From: Sideroxydans sp.
GTDB lineage: Bacteria > Pseudomonadota > Gammaproteobacteria > Burkholderiales > Gallionellaceae
Direction of reading: 5' to 3'
Length of the DNA: 64,000 nt
NCBI GenBank assembly: GCA_016124455.1
Contig: WGNQ01000016.1
Coordinates: forward strand, 1-64,000
The notes beneath the pieces were generated by a model, which was not told where the DNA came from, searched no databases, and worked only from the letters and a program-made list of their open reading frames with translations. Positions 27,198 to 37,463 of this stretch are shown here, piece by piece. Made by a program: the position numbers and the translations under genes. Each line of letters starts with the position of its first letter. The first letter of the stretch is position 1.

Positions 27198-27938
27198 TTA
27201 CGGCTGGGCGTCGCCCGGTACAGTTTTCGGCGCCGTCCAGCCCGCCACCAGGATGCCCGCCTCATACAGCAGCCACAACGGCATTGCCAGCATGAATTGC
27301 GACACCATGTCCGGCGGCGTGAAGATGGCGCCGACCACAAATGCACCGACGATAACGTAAGGACGCGCCTCCTTGAGTTTCGCGGTCGTCACCATTCCCA
27401 TGTGCACCAGCACCACAACTGCCACCGGCACCTGGAAGGTCACCCCGAATGCGACGAACATGGTCATCACAAACCCCAGGTATTTTTCGATATCGGTCAT
27501 CACCGCCACACCCTGCGGCGCATTGGCGGTGATGAAACCGAACACGATCGGGAATACCAGGAAATAGGCGAATGCCATCCCGCAGAAGAACAGCACGCTG
27601 CTGGCCACGATCAGCGGCCACACCATGCGCTTCTCGTGCGCGTACAGACCGGGCGCAACGAAACGCCACAGCTGGTACAGGACGTAAGGCAGGGCAATCA
27701 GGAATGCCGTCATCATCGCCACCTTGATCGGCACGAAGAACGGCGTGGTCACGTCAGTGGCGATCATCTGCCCGCCCTTGGGCAGTTTGGCCAGCAACGG
27801 GTGCGCAAGCAGCGCATAGAGTTTTCCCGCGAACGGGAACAGGCAAATGAACACCAGCAACACCGCCACGACCGAATTCAGCAGGCGCGTGCGCAGCTCG
27901 ATCAGGTGTGCAATGAAACTCTCACTGGTACTCATCAA
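27198..27938 (-). CDS. tatC: Sec-independent protein translocase TatC
   Basis: 246 residues with six transmembrane helices, MSTSESFIAHLIELRTRLL at the N-terminus and FRFFAPG-like loop LWRFVAPGLYAHEKR. TatC binds twin-arginine signal peptides with TatB. It overlaps tatB by four bases. Confidence 0.95.
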   Translation of the reverse strand: MMSTSESFIAHLIELRTRLLNSVVAVLLVFICLFPFAGKLYALLAHPLLAKLPKGGQMIATDVTTPFFVPIKVAMMTAFLIALPYVLYQLWRFVAPGLYAHEKRMVWPLIVASSVLFFCGMAFAYFLVFPIVFGFITANAPQGVAVMTDIEKYLGFVMTMFVAFGVTFQVPVAVVVLVHMGMVTTAKLKEARPYVIVGAFVVGAIFTPPDMVSQFMLAMPLWLLYEAGILVAGWTAPKTVPGDAQP

Positions 27939-28327
27939 TCAACCGGGAATTTTTTCTGGTCGGCAACAGGCGGCTGCAACTCAAGTTGCGCCTGCTGCAC
28001 CGGAGCCTTGAGCTGTTGCGCGATCTCCTCCGCGGGTTGTGCCACAGTATGGTTCAATTCCCGCACCTGCTGGTCTACCGCCTGCGTGGTCTGTTTCACT
28101 GCCTGCGTCATTGCGCCGGCTTCCTGCTGCACTTTCTGTTGCAGCTGGCGAAACTCCTCTATCGCCATGTCACGCGCGATGTCGGCCTTGACCCCGTTAA
28201 TGTAGCGTTGCGCGCGCCCCCACAGCATACCCAGTGTACGCGCCACCTTGGGCAGGCGCTCGGGCCCGATGACGATCAGGGCGATCACCAGAATCACCAT
28301 CAACTCGGAAAAATCTACGCCGAACAT
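27935..28327 (-). CDS. tatB: Sec-independent protein translocase TatB
   Basis: 130 residues. One N-terminal transmembrane helix in MFGVDFSELMVILVIALIV is followed by the GPERLP hinge, an amphipathic helix and a Gln-rich tail ending KFPVD. TatB pairs with TatC as the receptor for twin-arginine substrates such as ActB1 at 20675-22909. Confidence 0.94.
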   Translation of the reverse strand: MFGVDFSELMVILVIALIVIGPERLPKVARTLGMLWGRAQRYINGVKADIARDMAIEEFRQLQQKVQQEAGAMTQAVKQTTQAVDQQVRELNHTVAQPAEEIAQQLKAPVQQAQLELQPPVADQKKFPVD

Positions 28328-28369
28328 GGATGTACAGAGTTAGCCGTTTTCACTACAGAAACAGTTCGA

Positions 28370-28594
28370 TCAGGCCTTGGTCTGCGACTTGTCCTTCACT
28401 TCGCCCTCAATGGTCTGGCCACCTTCCCGGTGCTCAACCTGCTTAGGCGCTTCGTCTGCACTTGCCATGCCTTCCTTGAAGCCTTTGACCGCGCCGCCCA
28501 GATCGCTGCCGATGTTCCGCAACTTCTTGGTGCCGAATATCAGCACGATTACCAGCAATACGATCAGCCAATGCCAGATGCTCAACGAACCCAT
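28370..28594 (-). CDS. tatA: Sec-independent protein translocase TatA
   Basis: 74 residues. A short N-terminal helix ([19 protein letters not shown]), the FGTKKL hinge and an amphipathic helix ([16 protein letters not shown]) are present. TatA polymerises to form the translocation pore. It lies in the tatABC operon directly after hinT. Confidence 0.94.
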   Translation of the reverse strand: MGSLSIWHWLIVLLVIVLIFGTKKLRNIGSDLGGAVKGFKEGMASADEAPKQVEHREGGQTIEGEVKDKSQTKA

Positions 28595-28620
28595 TTCATT
28601 TCTCCTAAAATTAACCGGCG

Positions 28621-28971
28621 TCAGTCACGCCGCACCATGGGCGGGATGTGGCCGCCACCGATGATATGAATATGCAAGTGAAACACTTCCTGCCCCCCGC
28701 CCTTGCCGGTATTGATCACCGTGCGGAAACCGCTGTCCAGCCCCTGCTCCTTCGCCAGTCTGGGCGCCACCGTCAGCATCCTGCCAAACAGCGCGGCATG
28801 GCTGTCATCCGCCTCCAGCAGCGAAGCGATGTGCAGCTTGGGTATCACCATGAAATGCACCGGCGCAACCGGATGTATATCATGGAATGCAAACAGCTCA
28901 TCATCTTCATATACCTTCCGGCTCGGGATTTCACCGCGCACGATCTTGCAGAAAATGCAGTCGTCAGCCAT
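28621..28971 (-). CDS. hinT: HIT-family purine nucleoside phosphoramidase
   Basis: 116 residues from ATG 28971 (the frame extends ten codons further but into hisE). The HxHxHxx motif is HLHIHII near the C-terminus, and [17 protein letters not shown] is the family N-terminus. It hydrolyses nucleoside phosphoramidates such as AMP-lysine. It sits between hisE and tatA, as in most betaproteobacteria. Confidence 0.94.
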   Translation of the reverse strand: MADDCIFCKIVRGEIPSRKVYEDDELFAFHDIHPVAPVHFMVIPKLHIASLLEADDSHAALFGRMLTVAPRLAKEQGLDSGFRTVINTGKGGGQEVFHLHIHIIGGGHIPPMVRRD

Positions 28972-28972
28972 A

Positions 28973-29293
28973 TCAGCCCTTCCTGTTCGCCTTTTCCTCA
29001 ATCCCGGACAAGCCCTCGCGCCGCGCCAGTTCGTTCAGCACGTCGTCAGCCCGCAAACCGTGCTGGGCCAGCAACACCATGCAATGAAACCACAGATCGG
29101 CAGTTTCATAAACCAGATTCGCATTGTCGCCCCCCTTGGCCGCGAGTACGACCTCGGTCGCTTCTTCACCAATCTTTTTCAGGATGGCGTCCTCACCCTT
29201 GCTGAACAGCTTGGCGACATACGAGGTCGTCGGCTCCCCATGTTTGCGGGCCGCAATGGTCTCGGTCAGGCGTTGCAGAATGTCGTTGCTCAT
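28973..29293 (-). CDS. hisE: phosphoribosyl-ATP pyrophosphatase
   Basis: 106 residues of the MazG-like all-helical fold: [22 protein letters not shown] and [11 protein letters not shown] are its signatures. It catalyses the second step of histidine synthesis. It overlaps hisI by four bases and abuts hinT. It is a separate gene from hisI here, not an IE fusion. Confidence 0.94.
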   Translation of the reverse strand: MSNDILQRLTETIAARKHGEPTTSYVAKLFSKGEDAILKKIGEEATEVVLAAKGGDNANLVYETADLWFHCMVLLAQHGLRADDVLNELARREGLSGIEEKANRKG

Positions 29294-29682
29294 TTTTTGT
29301 ATATTTCTTCCGGCGATTTAAGCACCGCGTCGGTTTCCACCCACTGCCCGTTTTCCAGGCGGCTGAAGAAGCAGCTTACACGGCCGGTGTGGCAGGCGAT
29401 CCCGCCCTGCTGCTCCACCTGCAGCAACACCACATCCTGGTCGCAATCGATGCGGATTTCCCGCACCCGCTGCACATGCCCCGACTCCTCACCCTTGTGC
29501 CACAATTTCTTGCGCGAACGCGACCAGTATACTGCCTCGCCGGACTCGGCTGTATGCTTGAGCGCCTCGCGATTCATCCAGGCTACCATCAACACCCGTC
29601 CGCTGTCGGCATCCTGGGCAATCGCGGGCACCAGTCCGTCGTCCGACCAGTTGACCTTGTTCAGCCAGGAATCGGCACTCAC
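29290..29682 (-). CDS. hisI: phosphoribosyl-AMP cyclohydrolase
   Basis: 130 residues. The zinc-binding Cys/His set lies in IDCDQD and [11 protein letters not shown]. It performs the third step of histidine synthesis. It overlaps hisF and hisE by four bases each, so the operon is translationally coupled. Confidence 0.95.
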   Translation of the reverse strand: MSADSWLNKVNWSDDGLVPAIAQDADSGRVLMVAWMNREALKHTAESGEAVYWSRSRKKLWHKGEESGHVQRVREIRIDCDQDVVLLQVEQQGGIACHTGRVSCFFSRLENGQWVETDAVLKSPEEIYKK

Positions 29683-30437
29683 AGCCGCACCTCAACACCC
29701 TGTTGCGCCATAAACTGCTTGGCCTGCTGTACGGAGTATTCGCCGAAATGGAAAATGCTCGCCGCCAGCACCGCATCGGCACCGCCAACTTTTACGCCGT
29801 CGACCAGATGCTGCAAATTACCCACACCGCCGCTGGCGATCAGCGGGATTTCCAGCGCATCGGTCACTGCACGCGTGAGCTCCAGGTCAAAACCGTTCTT
29901 CTGCCCGTCACGGTCCATGCTGGTCAGCAGGATTTCACCTGCGCCCAGTTGCTGCATTTTTTGCGCCCACTCCACTGCATCCAGCCCGGTGGCCTTGCGC
30001 CCGCCATGCGTGAACACTTCCCAGCGGCCTTCGGCAACCCGCTTGGCGTCAATCGCCACCACGATGCATTGCGAGCCGTAACGCCCCGCTGCATCCGCCA
30101 CCAGTTGCGGGTTGAGCACGGCGGAGGTATTGATGCTGATTTTGTCGGCACCGGCGTTGAGCAGGTTGCGCACGTCTTCCACCTGGCGCACGCCGCCGCC
30201 AACGGTGAGCGGGATGAACACCTGCGATGCCACCTGCTCGATGATGCGAAAGATGATGCCTCTATCGTCCGAACTGGCAGTAATGTCGAGGAAGGTCAGT
30301 TCATCCGCCCCCTGATCGTCATAGCGCTTGGCAATTTCCACCGGGTCTCCGGCATCGCGCAGCTCGACGAAGCTGACGCCTTTAACCACGCGGCCGGCGG
30401 TCACGTCGAGACAGGGAATGATGCGTTTTGCCAGCAT
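29679..30437 (-). CDS. hisF: imidazole glycerol phosphate synthase, cyclase subunit
   Basis: 252 residues from [12 protein letters not shown] at 30437, the family start. The frame runs upstream within hisA and is not used. A TIM barrel with repeated half-barrel phosphate sites; catalytic D11 in PCLDV and the matching Asp in [14 protein letters not shown] are present. With HisH it makes imidazole glycerol phosphate and AICAR. Confidence 0.95.
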   Translation of the reverse strand: MLAKRIIPCLDVTAGRVVKGVSFVELRDAGDPVEIAKRYDDQGADELTFLDITASSDDRGIIFRIIEQVASQVFIPLTVGGGVRQVEDVRNLLNAGADKISINTSAVLNPQLVADAAGRYGSQCIVVAIDAKRVAEGRWEVFTHGGRKATGLDAVEWAQKMQQLGAGEILLTSMDRDGQKNGFDLELTRAVTDALEIPLIASGGVGNLQHLVDGVKVGGADAVLAASIFHFGEYSVQQAKQFMAQQGVEVRL

Positions 30438-30441
30438 TGGA

Positions 30442-31188
30442 TCAGTATTTCGGCGACAGTTCGTCAGCCAGCGCCTGAGCGGCCTTGAAATCCAGCGTAC
30501 CTTCGTAGATGGCGCGACCGGTGATGGCTCCGCTGATGCCCTCCTGCTCCACCGCACATAGCTTGCGCACGTCGTCGAGGTTGGTAATGCCGCCGCTGGC
30601 GATGACCGGCGTGTGCAATGGCTGCGCGAGTTCCACCGTGGCATCAATATTCACGCCGCTCAACATGCCGTCGCGCCCGATATCGGTATAGATGATCGCC
30701 TCCACGCCATAACCTTCGAAACGCAAGGCCAGATCGGCGACATCATGCCCGGTGAGCTTGGACCAGCCGTCGACCGCGACCTTGCCGCCCTTGGCGTCCA
30801 GCCCCACCATGATGTGGCCGGGAAAGGCGTCACAGGCTTCATGCAGGAAGCCCGGTGTCTTCACTGCGGCGGTGCCGACAATGATATAGGTGACGCCGAT
30901 ATCGAGGTAGCGCTCGATGGTTTCCAGATCGCGAATTCCTCCGCCAAGCTGTACCGGCACATCCAGCCCGACGGTTTCAATGATGCTGCGCACCGCCGCT
31001 TCATTCTTGGGTTTGCCTGCAAACGCCCCGTTCAGGTCCACCAGATGCAGGCGGCGCGCGCCCTGGTCCAGCCAGTGTTGCGCCATCGCCGCCGGGTCTT
31101 CGGAAAATACCGTGGCATCTTCCATCACACCTTGGCGTAAACGTACACAATGACCGTCTTTCAAATCAATCGCAGGAATAATCAGCAT
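30442..31188 (-). CDS. hisA: phosphoribosylformimino-AICAR ribotide isomerase
   Basis: 248 residues, a TIM barrel homologous to His[21 protein letters not shown] holds the first catalytic Asp, and [14 protein letters not shown] the second. Performs the fourth step of the pathway. Five bases separate it from hisF. Confidence 0.95.
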   Translation of the reverse strand: MLIIPAIDLKDGHCVRLRQGVMEDATVFSEDPAAMAQHWLDQGARRLHLVDLNGAFAGKPKNEAAVRSIIETVGLDVPVQLGGGIRDLETIERYLDIGVTYIIVGTAAVKTPGFLHEACDAFPGHIMVGLDAKGGKVAVDGWSKLTGHDVADLALRFEGYGVEAIIYTDIGRDGMLSGVNIDATVELAQPLHTPVIASGGITNLDDVRKLCAVEQEGISGAITGRAIYEGTLDFKAAQALADELSPKY

Positions 31189-31211
31189 GGCAATACTTTA
31201 ATCAAACAGAG

Positions 31212-31847
<636 letters not shown>

Positions 31848-31864
31848 GATGGTGTTCCGTGAAA

Positions 31865-32452
31865 CTATAACGCCCCTTTGGTGGAAGGCAGCATGTCGAT
31901 CATGCGCGGATCGGTCTCCAGCGCCATGCGCATGGCGCGACCGAACGCCTTGAACACGGTTTCCGCCTGGTGGTGCGCGTTGTCACCTGCCAGGTTATCG
32001 ATATGCAAGGTTACCAGCGCGTGATTGACGAAACCCTGGAAGAATTCGCGGATCAGGTCGACATCGAACTCACCGATGCTGGCGCGCACAAAGTCCACGT
32101 TGAACACCAGACCGGGACGTCCGGAGATATCCACCACCACGCGTGACAGCGCCTCGTCCAGCGGCACATAGGCATGGCCATAGCGACGCAGCCCCTTCTT
32201 GTCGCCGATCGCCTGGCTGAAAGCCTGGCCGAGGGTAATACCGATATCTTCGACAGTGTGATGTGCATCGATATGCAGATCGCCCTTGGCCATGATCTCG
32301 ATATCGAGCAGGCCATGGCGTGCGATCTGGTCGAACATGTGCTCGAGAAACGGCAGGCCGGTATCAAATTTGGCCGCGCCGGTACCATCCAGATTCAGCT
32401 TGATGCTGATCTGGGTTTCCAGCGTGTTACGGGTAACTTGCGCACTACGCAT
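31865..32452 (-). CDS. hisB: imidazoleglycerol-phosphate dehydratase
   Basis: 195 residues from [10 protein letters not shown] at 32452. The Mn-binding repeats [13 protein letters not shown] and [10 protein letters not shown], and later HLHID-type [10 protein letters not shown] and NAHHQAE, are all present. It is monofunctional, without the histidinol phosphatase domain of enteric HisB. Confidence 0.95.
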   Translation of the reverse strand: MRSAQVTRNTLETQISIKLNLDGTGAAKFDTGLPFLEHMFDQIARHGLLDIEIMAKGDLHIDAHHTVEDIGITLGQAFSQAIGDKKGLRRYGHAYVPLDEALSRVVVDISGRPGLVFNVDFVRASIGEFDVDLIREFFQGFVNHALVTLHIDNLAGDNAHHQAETVFKAFGRAMRMALETDPRMIDMLPSTKGAL

Positions 32453-32460
32453 GATTCGTC

Positions 32461-33570
32461 CTAGTCGGATTGATGAATACTTTCCTGCAATGCCACGATA
32501 AATTGTTCGTTCTGTTCCGGCGTGCCGACGGTAACCCGCAGGCAATGATCCAGCGCCGGGTGCGCGCCATGCAGATTCTTGATCAGAATGCCGCGCTGCT
32601 TCAATCCTTCAAATACCCTGCCCGCATGCGTCACGCGAAACAATATGAAATTCGCCTCGCTCGGGTAGGCACGCACATCCACGGTGCCTACCAGCCTGTC
32701 GTACAGCCAGGTCCTGTCTTCCTTGATTTGCTCGGCCTGCTGCAGCAATACTTCATGGTGCTCCAGCAACTTCCCTGCGACCAGCTGCGTCAGCACCCCC
32801 ACATTATACGGCAAGCGCAGCTTTTCCAGCTGCTCCAGCCATGCCGTACTGCCCGCAAGAAAACCCAAGCGCAACCCGGCCATACCGAGCTTGGAAAAAG
32901 TACGCATCACCAGCAAACTGGGGAAGCGTGCCAGTTGCGAAATGAAGCTGGCGCTGGCAAATGCATAATATGCCTCATCCACAACCACCAGGCCGGGTGC
33001 TGCCTCAATAATCTGCTCGATGGCATCGGCGTCGAACAGATTGCCCGTAGGATTATTGGGATAGGCGAGGAACACCAGAGCGGGCTGATGCTGGCGGATA
33101 GCCTGCAAGGTGGCAGGCAGGTCAAGATCGAAGTTGTCGGCCAACGGCACGCCGACATAACGCATCCCCGTGAAGGCGCTGATCATCCGGTACATCGCGA
33201 ATGATGGCTCAACACTGAGCAGCACAGCGCCGGGCTTTACCGCCGCCAGCGCCAGCAACTGGATAAGTTCGTCGGAGCCGTTACCGAGCAGCACGTCCAT
33301 GCCTGGCGGCAAGCCGCTGACCGCACGAATTTTCTGCTTCAGGTCGTATGCTCCCGCATCAGGATAGCGATTGATCGCAGCATCCGCGACCAGCCGGGCG
33401 ATTTCATCGCGCAAAGCCTGCGGCAACACATAGGGGTTTTCCATGGCATCCATCTTGAGCATGCCAGTGCTTGCGGGAACGTGATAGGCGCTGATATCCA
33501 GCACCTCCTGCCGCAGCAGACGGCCGGGCGTGACCGGAACAGATGAACCAAGAATGGACGAAGAGGACAT
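32461..33570 (-). CDS. hisC: histidinol-phosphate aminotransferase
   Basis: 369 residues from ATG 33570; the frame extends much further upstream but lacks family similarity. Fold type I PLP enzyme: [32 protein letters not shown] and the Schiff-base Lys in [13 protein letters not shown]. First gene of hisCBHAFIE-hinT-tatABC on the minus strand. Nothing clear as a promoter in the 97 bases before it. Confidence 0.94.
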   Translation of the reverse strand: MSSSSILGSSVPVTPGRLLRQEVLDISAYHVPASTGMLKMDAMENPYVLPQALRDEIARLVADAAINRYPDAGAYDLKQKIRAVSGLPPGMDVLLGNGSDELIQLLALAAVKPGAVLLSVEPSFAMYRMISAFTGMRYVGVPLADNFDLDLPATLQAIRQHQPALVFLAYPNNPTGNLFDADAIEQIIEAAPGLVVVDEAYYAFASASFISQLARFPSLLVMRTFSKLGMAGLRLGFLAGSTAWLEQLEKLRLPYNVGVLTQLVAGKLLEHHEVLLQQAEQIKEDRTWLYDRLVGTVDVRAYPSEANFILFRVTHAGRVFEGLKQRGILIKNLHGAHPALDHCLRVTVGTPEQNEQFIVALQESIHQSD

Positions 33571-33667
33571 TGCGCTATCAAAGCAAACGAACGCTTTATT
33601 GTACCGCATTAGTCCGGCGACAGGCAGCCCGCAACAGCAGTGCTGCCGCAGGAAATTCCGGGAGTTC

Positions 33668-34276
33668 TCAGCCAGCGAAAGCCAGCCAGCCCGCTCCCGC
33701 CGCCAAACCGGCCAGCAACACCGCCCACCAGCGGCGGGCGGAGGCGATGCCCTGCGGCCAGTGGCCATGCTTGTATCCGGTGAGCATGCTGCGCACCAGA
33801 TTCTCGCGGTGCAGCATGCTGCTCAGCACCACACCCGAGACATGCAGCCCGACCAGGAACAGCATGGCATCGGACAAGATGTCATGCGCCTCTTCCAGCC
33901 AGTCCCCGCCTGTTTCGTTGTAGGCCATCCAGCCGCTGGTGACGACCCCCAGGCCGAGCAGCAACAGCAGATAAATGGCGTAGCTGCCTGCCGGGTTGTG
34001 CCCGACCCAGCGTGCCGGCTTGCCCTTCACCTGGCTGGACAGGTAGGCGACAAGCTGGCGCGGCGAAAACAGGAACGAGGAAAAACGCGCATACCGGGTA
34101 CCGGCAACACCCCAGAAAACCCGGAACGACAGCACTGCCGCCATCACGTATCCGGCCGACACATGAAATAGCCGCAATTCCTCGCTGTCTCCTGTTATCC
34201 ATGCCACAACAAACGCCGAGGCAAGCAGCCAGTGGCCAACACGCGTCGGCAAATCCCAGACCAGAATTTTTTTCAT
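33668..34276 (-). CDS. cytochrome b561-family membrane protein
   Basis: 202 residues, four to five transmembrane helices. Likely haem-ligand His are in TRVGHWLLA (His14), [15 protein letters not shown] and GLHVSGV. It is a small b-type cytochrome that can accept quinol electrons and reduce periplasmic c-type cytochromes. It is the last gene of a three-cytochrome operon, 24 bases after the diheme gene. Confidence 0.88.
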   Translation of the reverse strand: MKKILVWDLPTRVGHWLLASAFVVAWITGDSEELRLFHVSAGYVMAAVLSFRVFWGVAGTRYARFSSFLFSPRQLVAYLSSQVKGKPARWVGHNPAGSYAIYLLLLLGLGVVTSGWMAYNETGGDWLEEAHDILSDAMLFLVGLHVSGVVLSSMLHRENLVRSMLTGYKHGHWPQGIASARRWWAVLLAGLAAGAGWLAFAG

Positions 34277-34300
34277 GGCGCCCTCCCGGTTCCAGGCAAC

Positions 34301-34771
34301 TCAGTCGTCATCATCCTCAAAGCGCCCGCCAGGAACGCGAATGCCGCGCTCCGACCAGTCGCCGCGCTCAGCACTCACATGGCAGGCCGTGCAATTGGAA
34401 CGACTCCTGACTTCGGGATTGACCCAGGTCGATCCCGACACTTCGCGGTGCTCACGGATGAACCATGATGTATCGCTGATGCGGGCGCTGCTTGCCGAAT
34501 GGCGTCCGCTGCTTGCCGCATAGCGCTGCAGGAATCCGGAAATCTCGCGCTGCGCTTCCGGCTCCAGCGTGGCGTCGGTACCGAAGTGCTTGTCCAGTCC
34601 CGACATCAGCTGCTGCCAGCCCTGCTTGTCCAGCAATTGTGGCGGATAGGCGATATGGCAGCTGCCGCATTCCTCCTGCCAGGTCGCATTGCCCGGCACG
34701 ACCAGCTTGCCGCCATCGGCATATGCCGTTCCCGCCAGCGCCACCAGCATCATTCCTGCGATCCACTTCAT
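34301..34771 (-). CDS. diheme cytochrome c
   Basis: 156 residues. The signal peptide MKWIAGMMLVALAGTAYA is followed by two haem sites, CGSCH (about 35-39) and CTACH (about 132-136), and an acidic end FEDDDD. Family known as the diheme cytochrome found with cytochrome b561 and DUF1924 proteins. Overlaps the upstream gene by four bases. Probable periplasmic electron carrier. Partner inferred from the operon. Confidence 0.88.
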   Translation of the reverse strand: MKWIAGMMLVALAGTAYADGGKLVVPGNATWQEECGSCHIAYPPQLLDKQGWQQLMSGLDKHFGTDATLEPEAQREISGFLQRYAASSGRHSASSARISDTSWFIREHREVSGSTWVNPEVRSRSNCTACHVSAERGDWSERGIRVPGGRFEDDDD

Positions 34772-35187
34772 GATTTCACTCCCGGGTTATTGAAGAATTT
34801 GATCAGGTCGGCCTTTTCTGCCGCTGTGCATTCGCGCCCGACCACATCATTGCAATTGCGCTTGAACCATTTCTCGACTTTCGCAGAGCTGGTAAAACGT
34901 TTTGTGTTAGCCAATGGCGACAGCGGTGCAATACGCTTGCCGGTGATCACATGCTTGCCTTCCTGCGTCAGGTTGCCGCCGTGACAGCTCTGGCAATTCG
35001 GCATCTTGCTGGAAACACCCCATTTGCGCGCAAAGAAACTCTTGCCGCGCTCGACTGAAGGCGCAAAATCAGGCGCACTCCGTGCCGCTTCACCGGCATA
35101 GCCGTTCAATAGCTCAGCTGGCGTCTCGGCATATACTGTCCCGGCTGCCACCAGCGACAACAATGCGATGCAAATTTTCAAATTCAT
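34768..35187 (-). CDS. DUF1924 monohaem cytochrome (SHP-like)
   Basis: 139 residues with a signal peptide (cleavage after YA, about 20). One CQSCH haem site (about 64-68) and the conserved KRFTSSAKVEKWFKRNCND and AEKADLIKFFNN segments mark DUF1924, related to the sphaeroides haem protein. First gene of the cytochrome operon, divergent from the two-component genes across 127 bases that contain a PmrA-type box. Confidence 0.9.
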   Translation of the reverse strand: MNLKICIALLSLVAAGTVYAETPAELLNGYAGEAARSAPDFAPSVERGKSFFARKWGVSSKMPNCQSCHGGNLTQEGKHVITGKRIAPLSPLANTKRFTSSAKVEKWFKRNCNDVVGRECTAAEKADLIKFFNNPGVKS

Positions 35188-35270
35188 AATAGAATCTCCT
35201 CAATGTTGACCATCGAACCGGGTTGATAATTCGTCGGCCATTTGCTTCACGATGAGTGTTGCAAAAGATT

Positions 35271-35287
35271 CTTAATCCCTGCTTAAT
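35271..35287 (+). promoter_or_regulatory. PmrA/QseB-type response-regulator box
   Basis: CTTAAT at 35271-35276 and CTTAAT at 35282-35287, separated by five bases, an exact match to the PmrA box pattern (two direct half-sites 11 bases apart). It is 27 bases upstream of the response-regulator GTG and inside the divergent region, so it may control both directions. Confidence 0.8.
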
Positions 35288-35314
35288 GCAAGGGAAATAA
35301 CCGGAGTATCTGAT

Positions 35315-35977
35315 GTGAGAGTATTGCTGGTAGAAGACGACGCCCTGCTCGGGGACGGCATCCGCAAAAGCCTCGACCACCTGGGCTTCACGGTGGATTG
35401 GTTGCGCAATGGCCGACAGGCCGAGGTCGCTCTGGGTACCGAAGAATATTCGGCAATCGTGCTGGACATCGGCCTGCCGGAACGCGACGGTCTTACGCTG
35501 CTGCAATCTGCCAGAGCGCGCGGCGTGCACACTCCGATACTGATGCTGACCGCACGCGACACGACCCCTGACAAGCTCAAGGGCTTCAGCCTCGGCGCCG
35601 ATGATTACGTGATCAAACCCGTTGATATGGAAGAGCTTGCCGCACGCCTGCATGCGCTGATCCGCCGCACCGCAGGACGCGCCTCGCCACGCATCCAGGT
35701 CGGGGAAGTGGAGATCGATCCCGACACCCGCCAGGCATGGAAAAACGGGCAGCCGGTCGAACTTTCTTCCAAGGAATTCGCACTGCTGGAAATGCTGCTG
35801 CAAAACACCGGGCGCGTACTGACGCGTGTGCAACTGGAACAAAGTCTCTATGGTTGGTCCGAGGGAGCGGATAGCAACACCATTGAAGTATTCATTCACC
35901 ACTTACGCAAGAAACTGGGCAGCGACTTCATCCAGACCTTGCGCGGCATCGGTTACACCGTAAGACCGCCACTATGA
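35315..35977 (+). CDS. OmpR-family response regulator (QseB/PmrA-like)
   Basis: 220 residues with GTG start preceded by CCGGAG. Receiver domain 1-115: acidic pocket EDD (7-9), phosphoacceptor D51 in VLDIGLPERDG, Thr/Lys switch in MLTAR and VIKPVD. Winged-helix DNA-binding domain follows (ELSSKEFALLEMLL, HHLRKKLG). The PmrA-type box just upstream suggests autoregulation. Overlaps the kinase gene by four bases. Confidence 0.93.
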   Translation: MRVLLVEDDALLGDGIRKSLDHLGFTVDWLRNGRQAEVALGTEEYSAIVLDIGLPERDGLTLLQSARARGVHTPILMLTARDTTPDKLKGFSLGADDYVIKPVDMEELAARLHALIRRTAGRASPRIQVGEVEIDPDTRQAWKNGQPVELSSKEFALLEMLLQNTGRVLTRVQLEQSLYGWSEGADSNTIEVFIHHLRKKLGSDFIQTLRGIGYTVRPPL

Positions 35978-37338
35978 ATCTGCGCCACCTTTCGATCCAG
36001 TCCCGCCTCATTCTGCTGATACTCGGTTCCGTCATCACATTCGGCTTTCTCGCAGGTTATGAAAGCTATAAAAATGCCCTGCACGAGGCTGATGAAACCT
36101 TTGACGCACAACTGGTGCAATATGCCCAAAGCCTGTTGCTGGTCGCCACGCATACCGATGAGGAACAGGCAGAACCGATGCCTCCGCCGACGCACAAGTA
36201 CGAACAAACCCTGATCTTCCAGGTCTGGTCTGAAGAACATGGCCAGCCGCGCATCCTGCTGCGCTCCAACAACGCCTCCGTCAGCATTCCCGACCCGGTG
36301 CCTGATGAGGGGTTCAGCAGCGGCAAGTGGCACGGGGAACGCTGGCATTATTACCGCGAGCATGATGAAAGCCGCGAACTGGAAGTGCTGGTTGGGCAGA
36401 ACAGTCGTGCCCGTAACGAGCTGGCACAGAAAGTAGCGTGGCATAACATCGAACCTTTTCTGCTCGGCTTGCCAGTGCTGCTGCTGGTCGCCACGCTGGC
36501 CATCCGCTACGCGTTATACCCGTTGCGCAAACTGACTGCCGGACTGCGCCAGCTGTCCCCGGCACAGCTCGACCCGATCAACATCCGCAATACGCCGCGC
36601 GAACTCACCCCGGTCATTCATGCGCTCAATCAACTGCTCGGCCGGATAGCCAACACGATCGAGCATGAACGACGCTTTACCGCCGACGCTTCACACGAAT
36701 TGCGCACCCCCCTCGCCGCGCTGCGCGCGCAAATACAAGCCGCACAACTGACAACAGACCAGGCCGAGCAGCGCGAATGCATGAACAAGGCGACCCAGGG
36801 GGCGGACCGCATGGCACACCTGGTAGAACAGTTGCTCACCCTGTCGCGGCTTGACGAGTATTCATCGCAGGCCCATCTTGAACCCGTCGACCTGGTGGAA
36901 ATAACCCGTGCATGCTGCGCCGAAATCGCACCTGACGCACTCTCGAAAAATATCGATCTGGCATTCACTCCAGAACCTTGTGCAAACATCAGCGGCCTGC
37001 CCGACTTGCTGCCCATCCTGCTTCGGAATCTGCTGGATAACGCCATCCGCTACACCTCTCCCGATGGCCAGGTAACCGTCGCCGTACGCCCTGCAAATAC
37101 GCAACATGTTGAACTGGAAATCAGTGACAACGGCAGTGGCGTACCGGATGAACAGCTGGCATTACTGGGACAGCGTTTCAGCCGCCTGACCCCCTCCACG
37201 ACAGAGGGTGTCGGGCTGGGCCTGTCTATCGTGATACGCATTGCCAACATCCACCAGGCCCAGGTGGGTTTCGGGCGCGCCAGCCCACAAGGCGGGCTCA
37301 GCGTAAAGATACGCTTTCCGGCAGCATCGTCGAAATAG
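35974..37338 (+). CDS. sensor histidine kinase (QseC/PmrB-like)
   Basis: 454 residues. Transmembrane helices at about 11-30 and 158-178 flank a periplasmic loop. A HAMP-like linker is followed by the H-box FTADASHELRTPLAALRAQ, the N-box LLDNAIRYTS and ATP-lid motifs DNGSGVP and GVGLGLSIV. It phosphorylates the response regulator encoded just before. The signal is unknown. The neighbouring cytochromes suggest a redox-linked regulon. Confidence 0.93.
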   Translation: MNLRHLSIQSRLILLILGSVITFGFLAGYESYKNALHEADETFDAQLVQYAQSLLLVATHTDEEQAEPMPPPTHKYEQTLIFQVWSEEHGQPRILLRSNNASVSIPDPVPDEGFSSGKWHGERWHYYREHDESRELEVLVGQNSRARNELAQKVAWHNIEPFLLGLPVLLLVATLAIRYALYPLRKLTAGLRQLSPAQLDPINIRNTPRELTPVIHALNQLLGRIANTIEHERRFTADASHELRTPLAALRAQIQAAQLTTDQAEQRECMNKATQGADRMAHLVEQLLTLSRLDEYSSQAHLEPVDLVEITRACCAEIAPDALSKNIDLAFTPEPCANISGLPDLLPILLRNLLDNAIRYTSPDGQVTVAVRPANTQHVELEISDNGSGVPDEQLALLGQRFSRLTPSTTEGVGLGLSIVIRIANIHQAQVGFGRASPQGGLSVKIRFPAASSK

Positions 37339-37379
37339 ATTTGCATAAACAAAAAGCGGCACAAGCCGCTTTCTGCATT

Positions 37380-37456
37380 TGGTGGGTCGTGAAGGACTTG
37401 AACCTTCGACCAAAGGATTATGAGTCCTCTGCTCTAACCAACTGAGCTAACGACCC
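37380..37456 (-). tRNA. tRNA with CAT anticodon, probably tRNA-Ile2
   Basis: A complete cloverleaf on the minus strand with encoded CCA. The acceptor is GGGTCGT / ACGACCC, the anticodon loop CTCATAA with anticodon CAT, and the T arm contains TTCAAGTCC. The variable region TTGGTCG and the T arm are like E. coli ileX (lysidine-modified), and ileX is also near rpoD there. The U4-A69 acceptor pair is more Met-like, so elongator tRNA-Met remains possible. Confidence 0.85.
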
Positions 37457-37463
37457 AGAGAAC

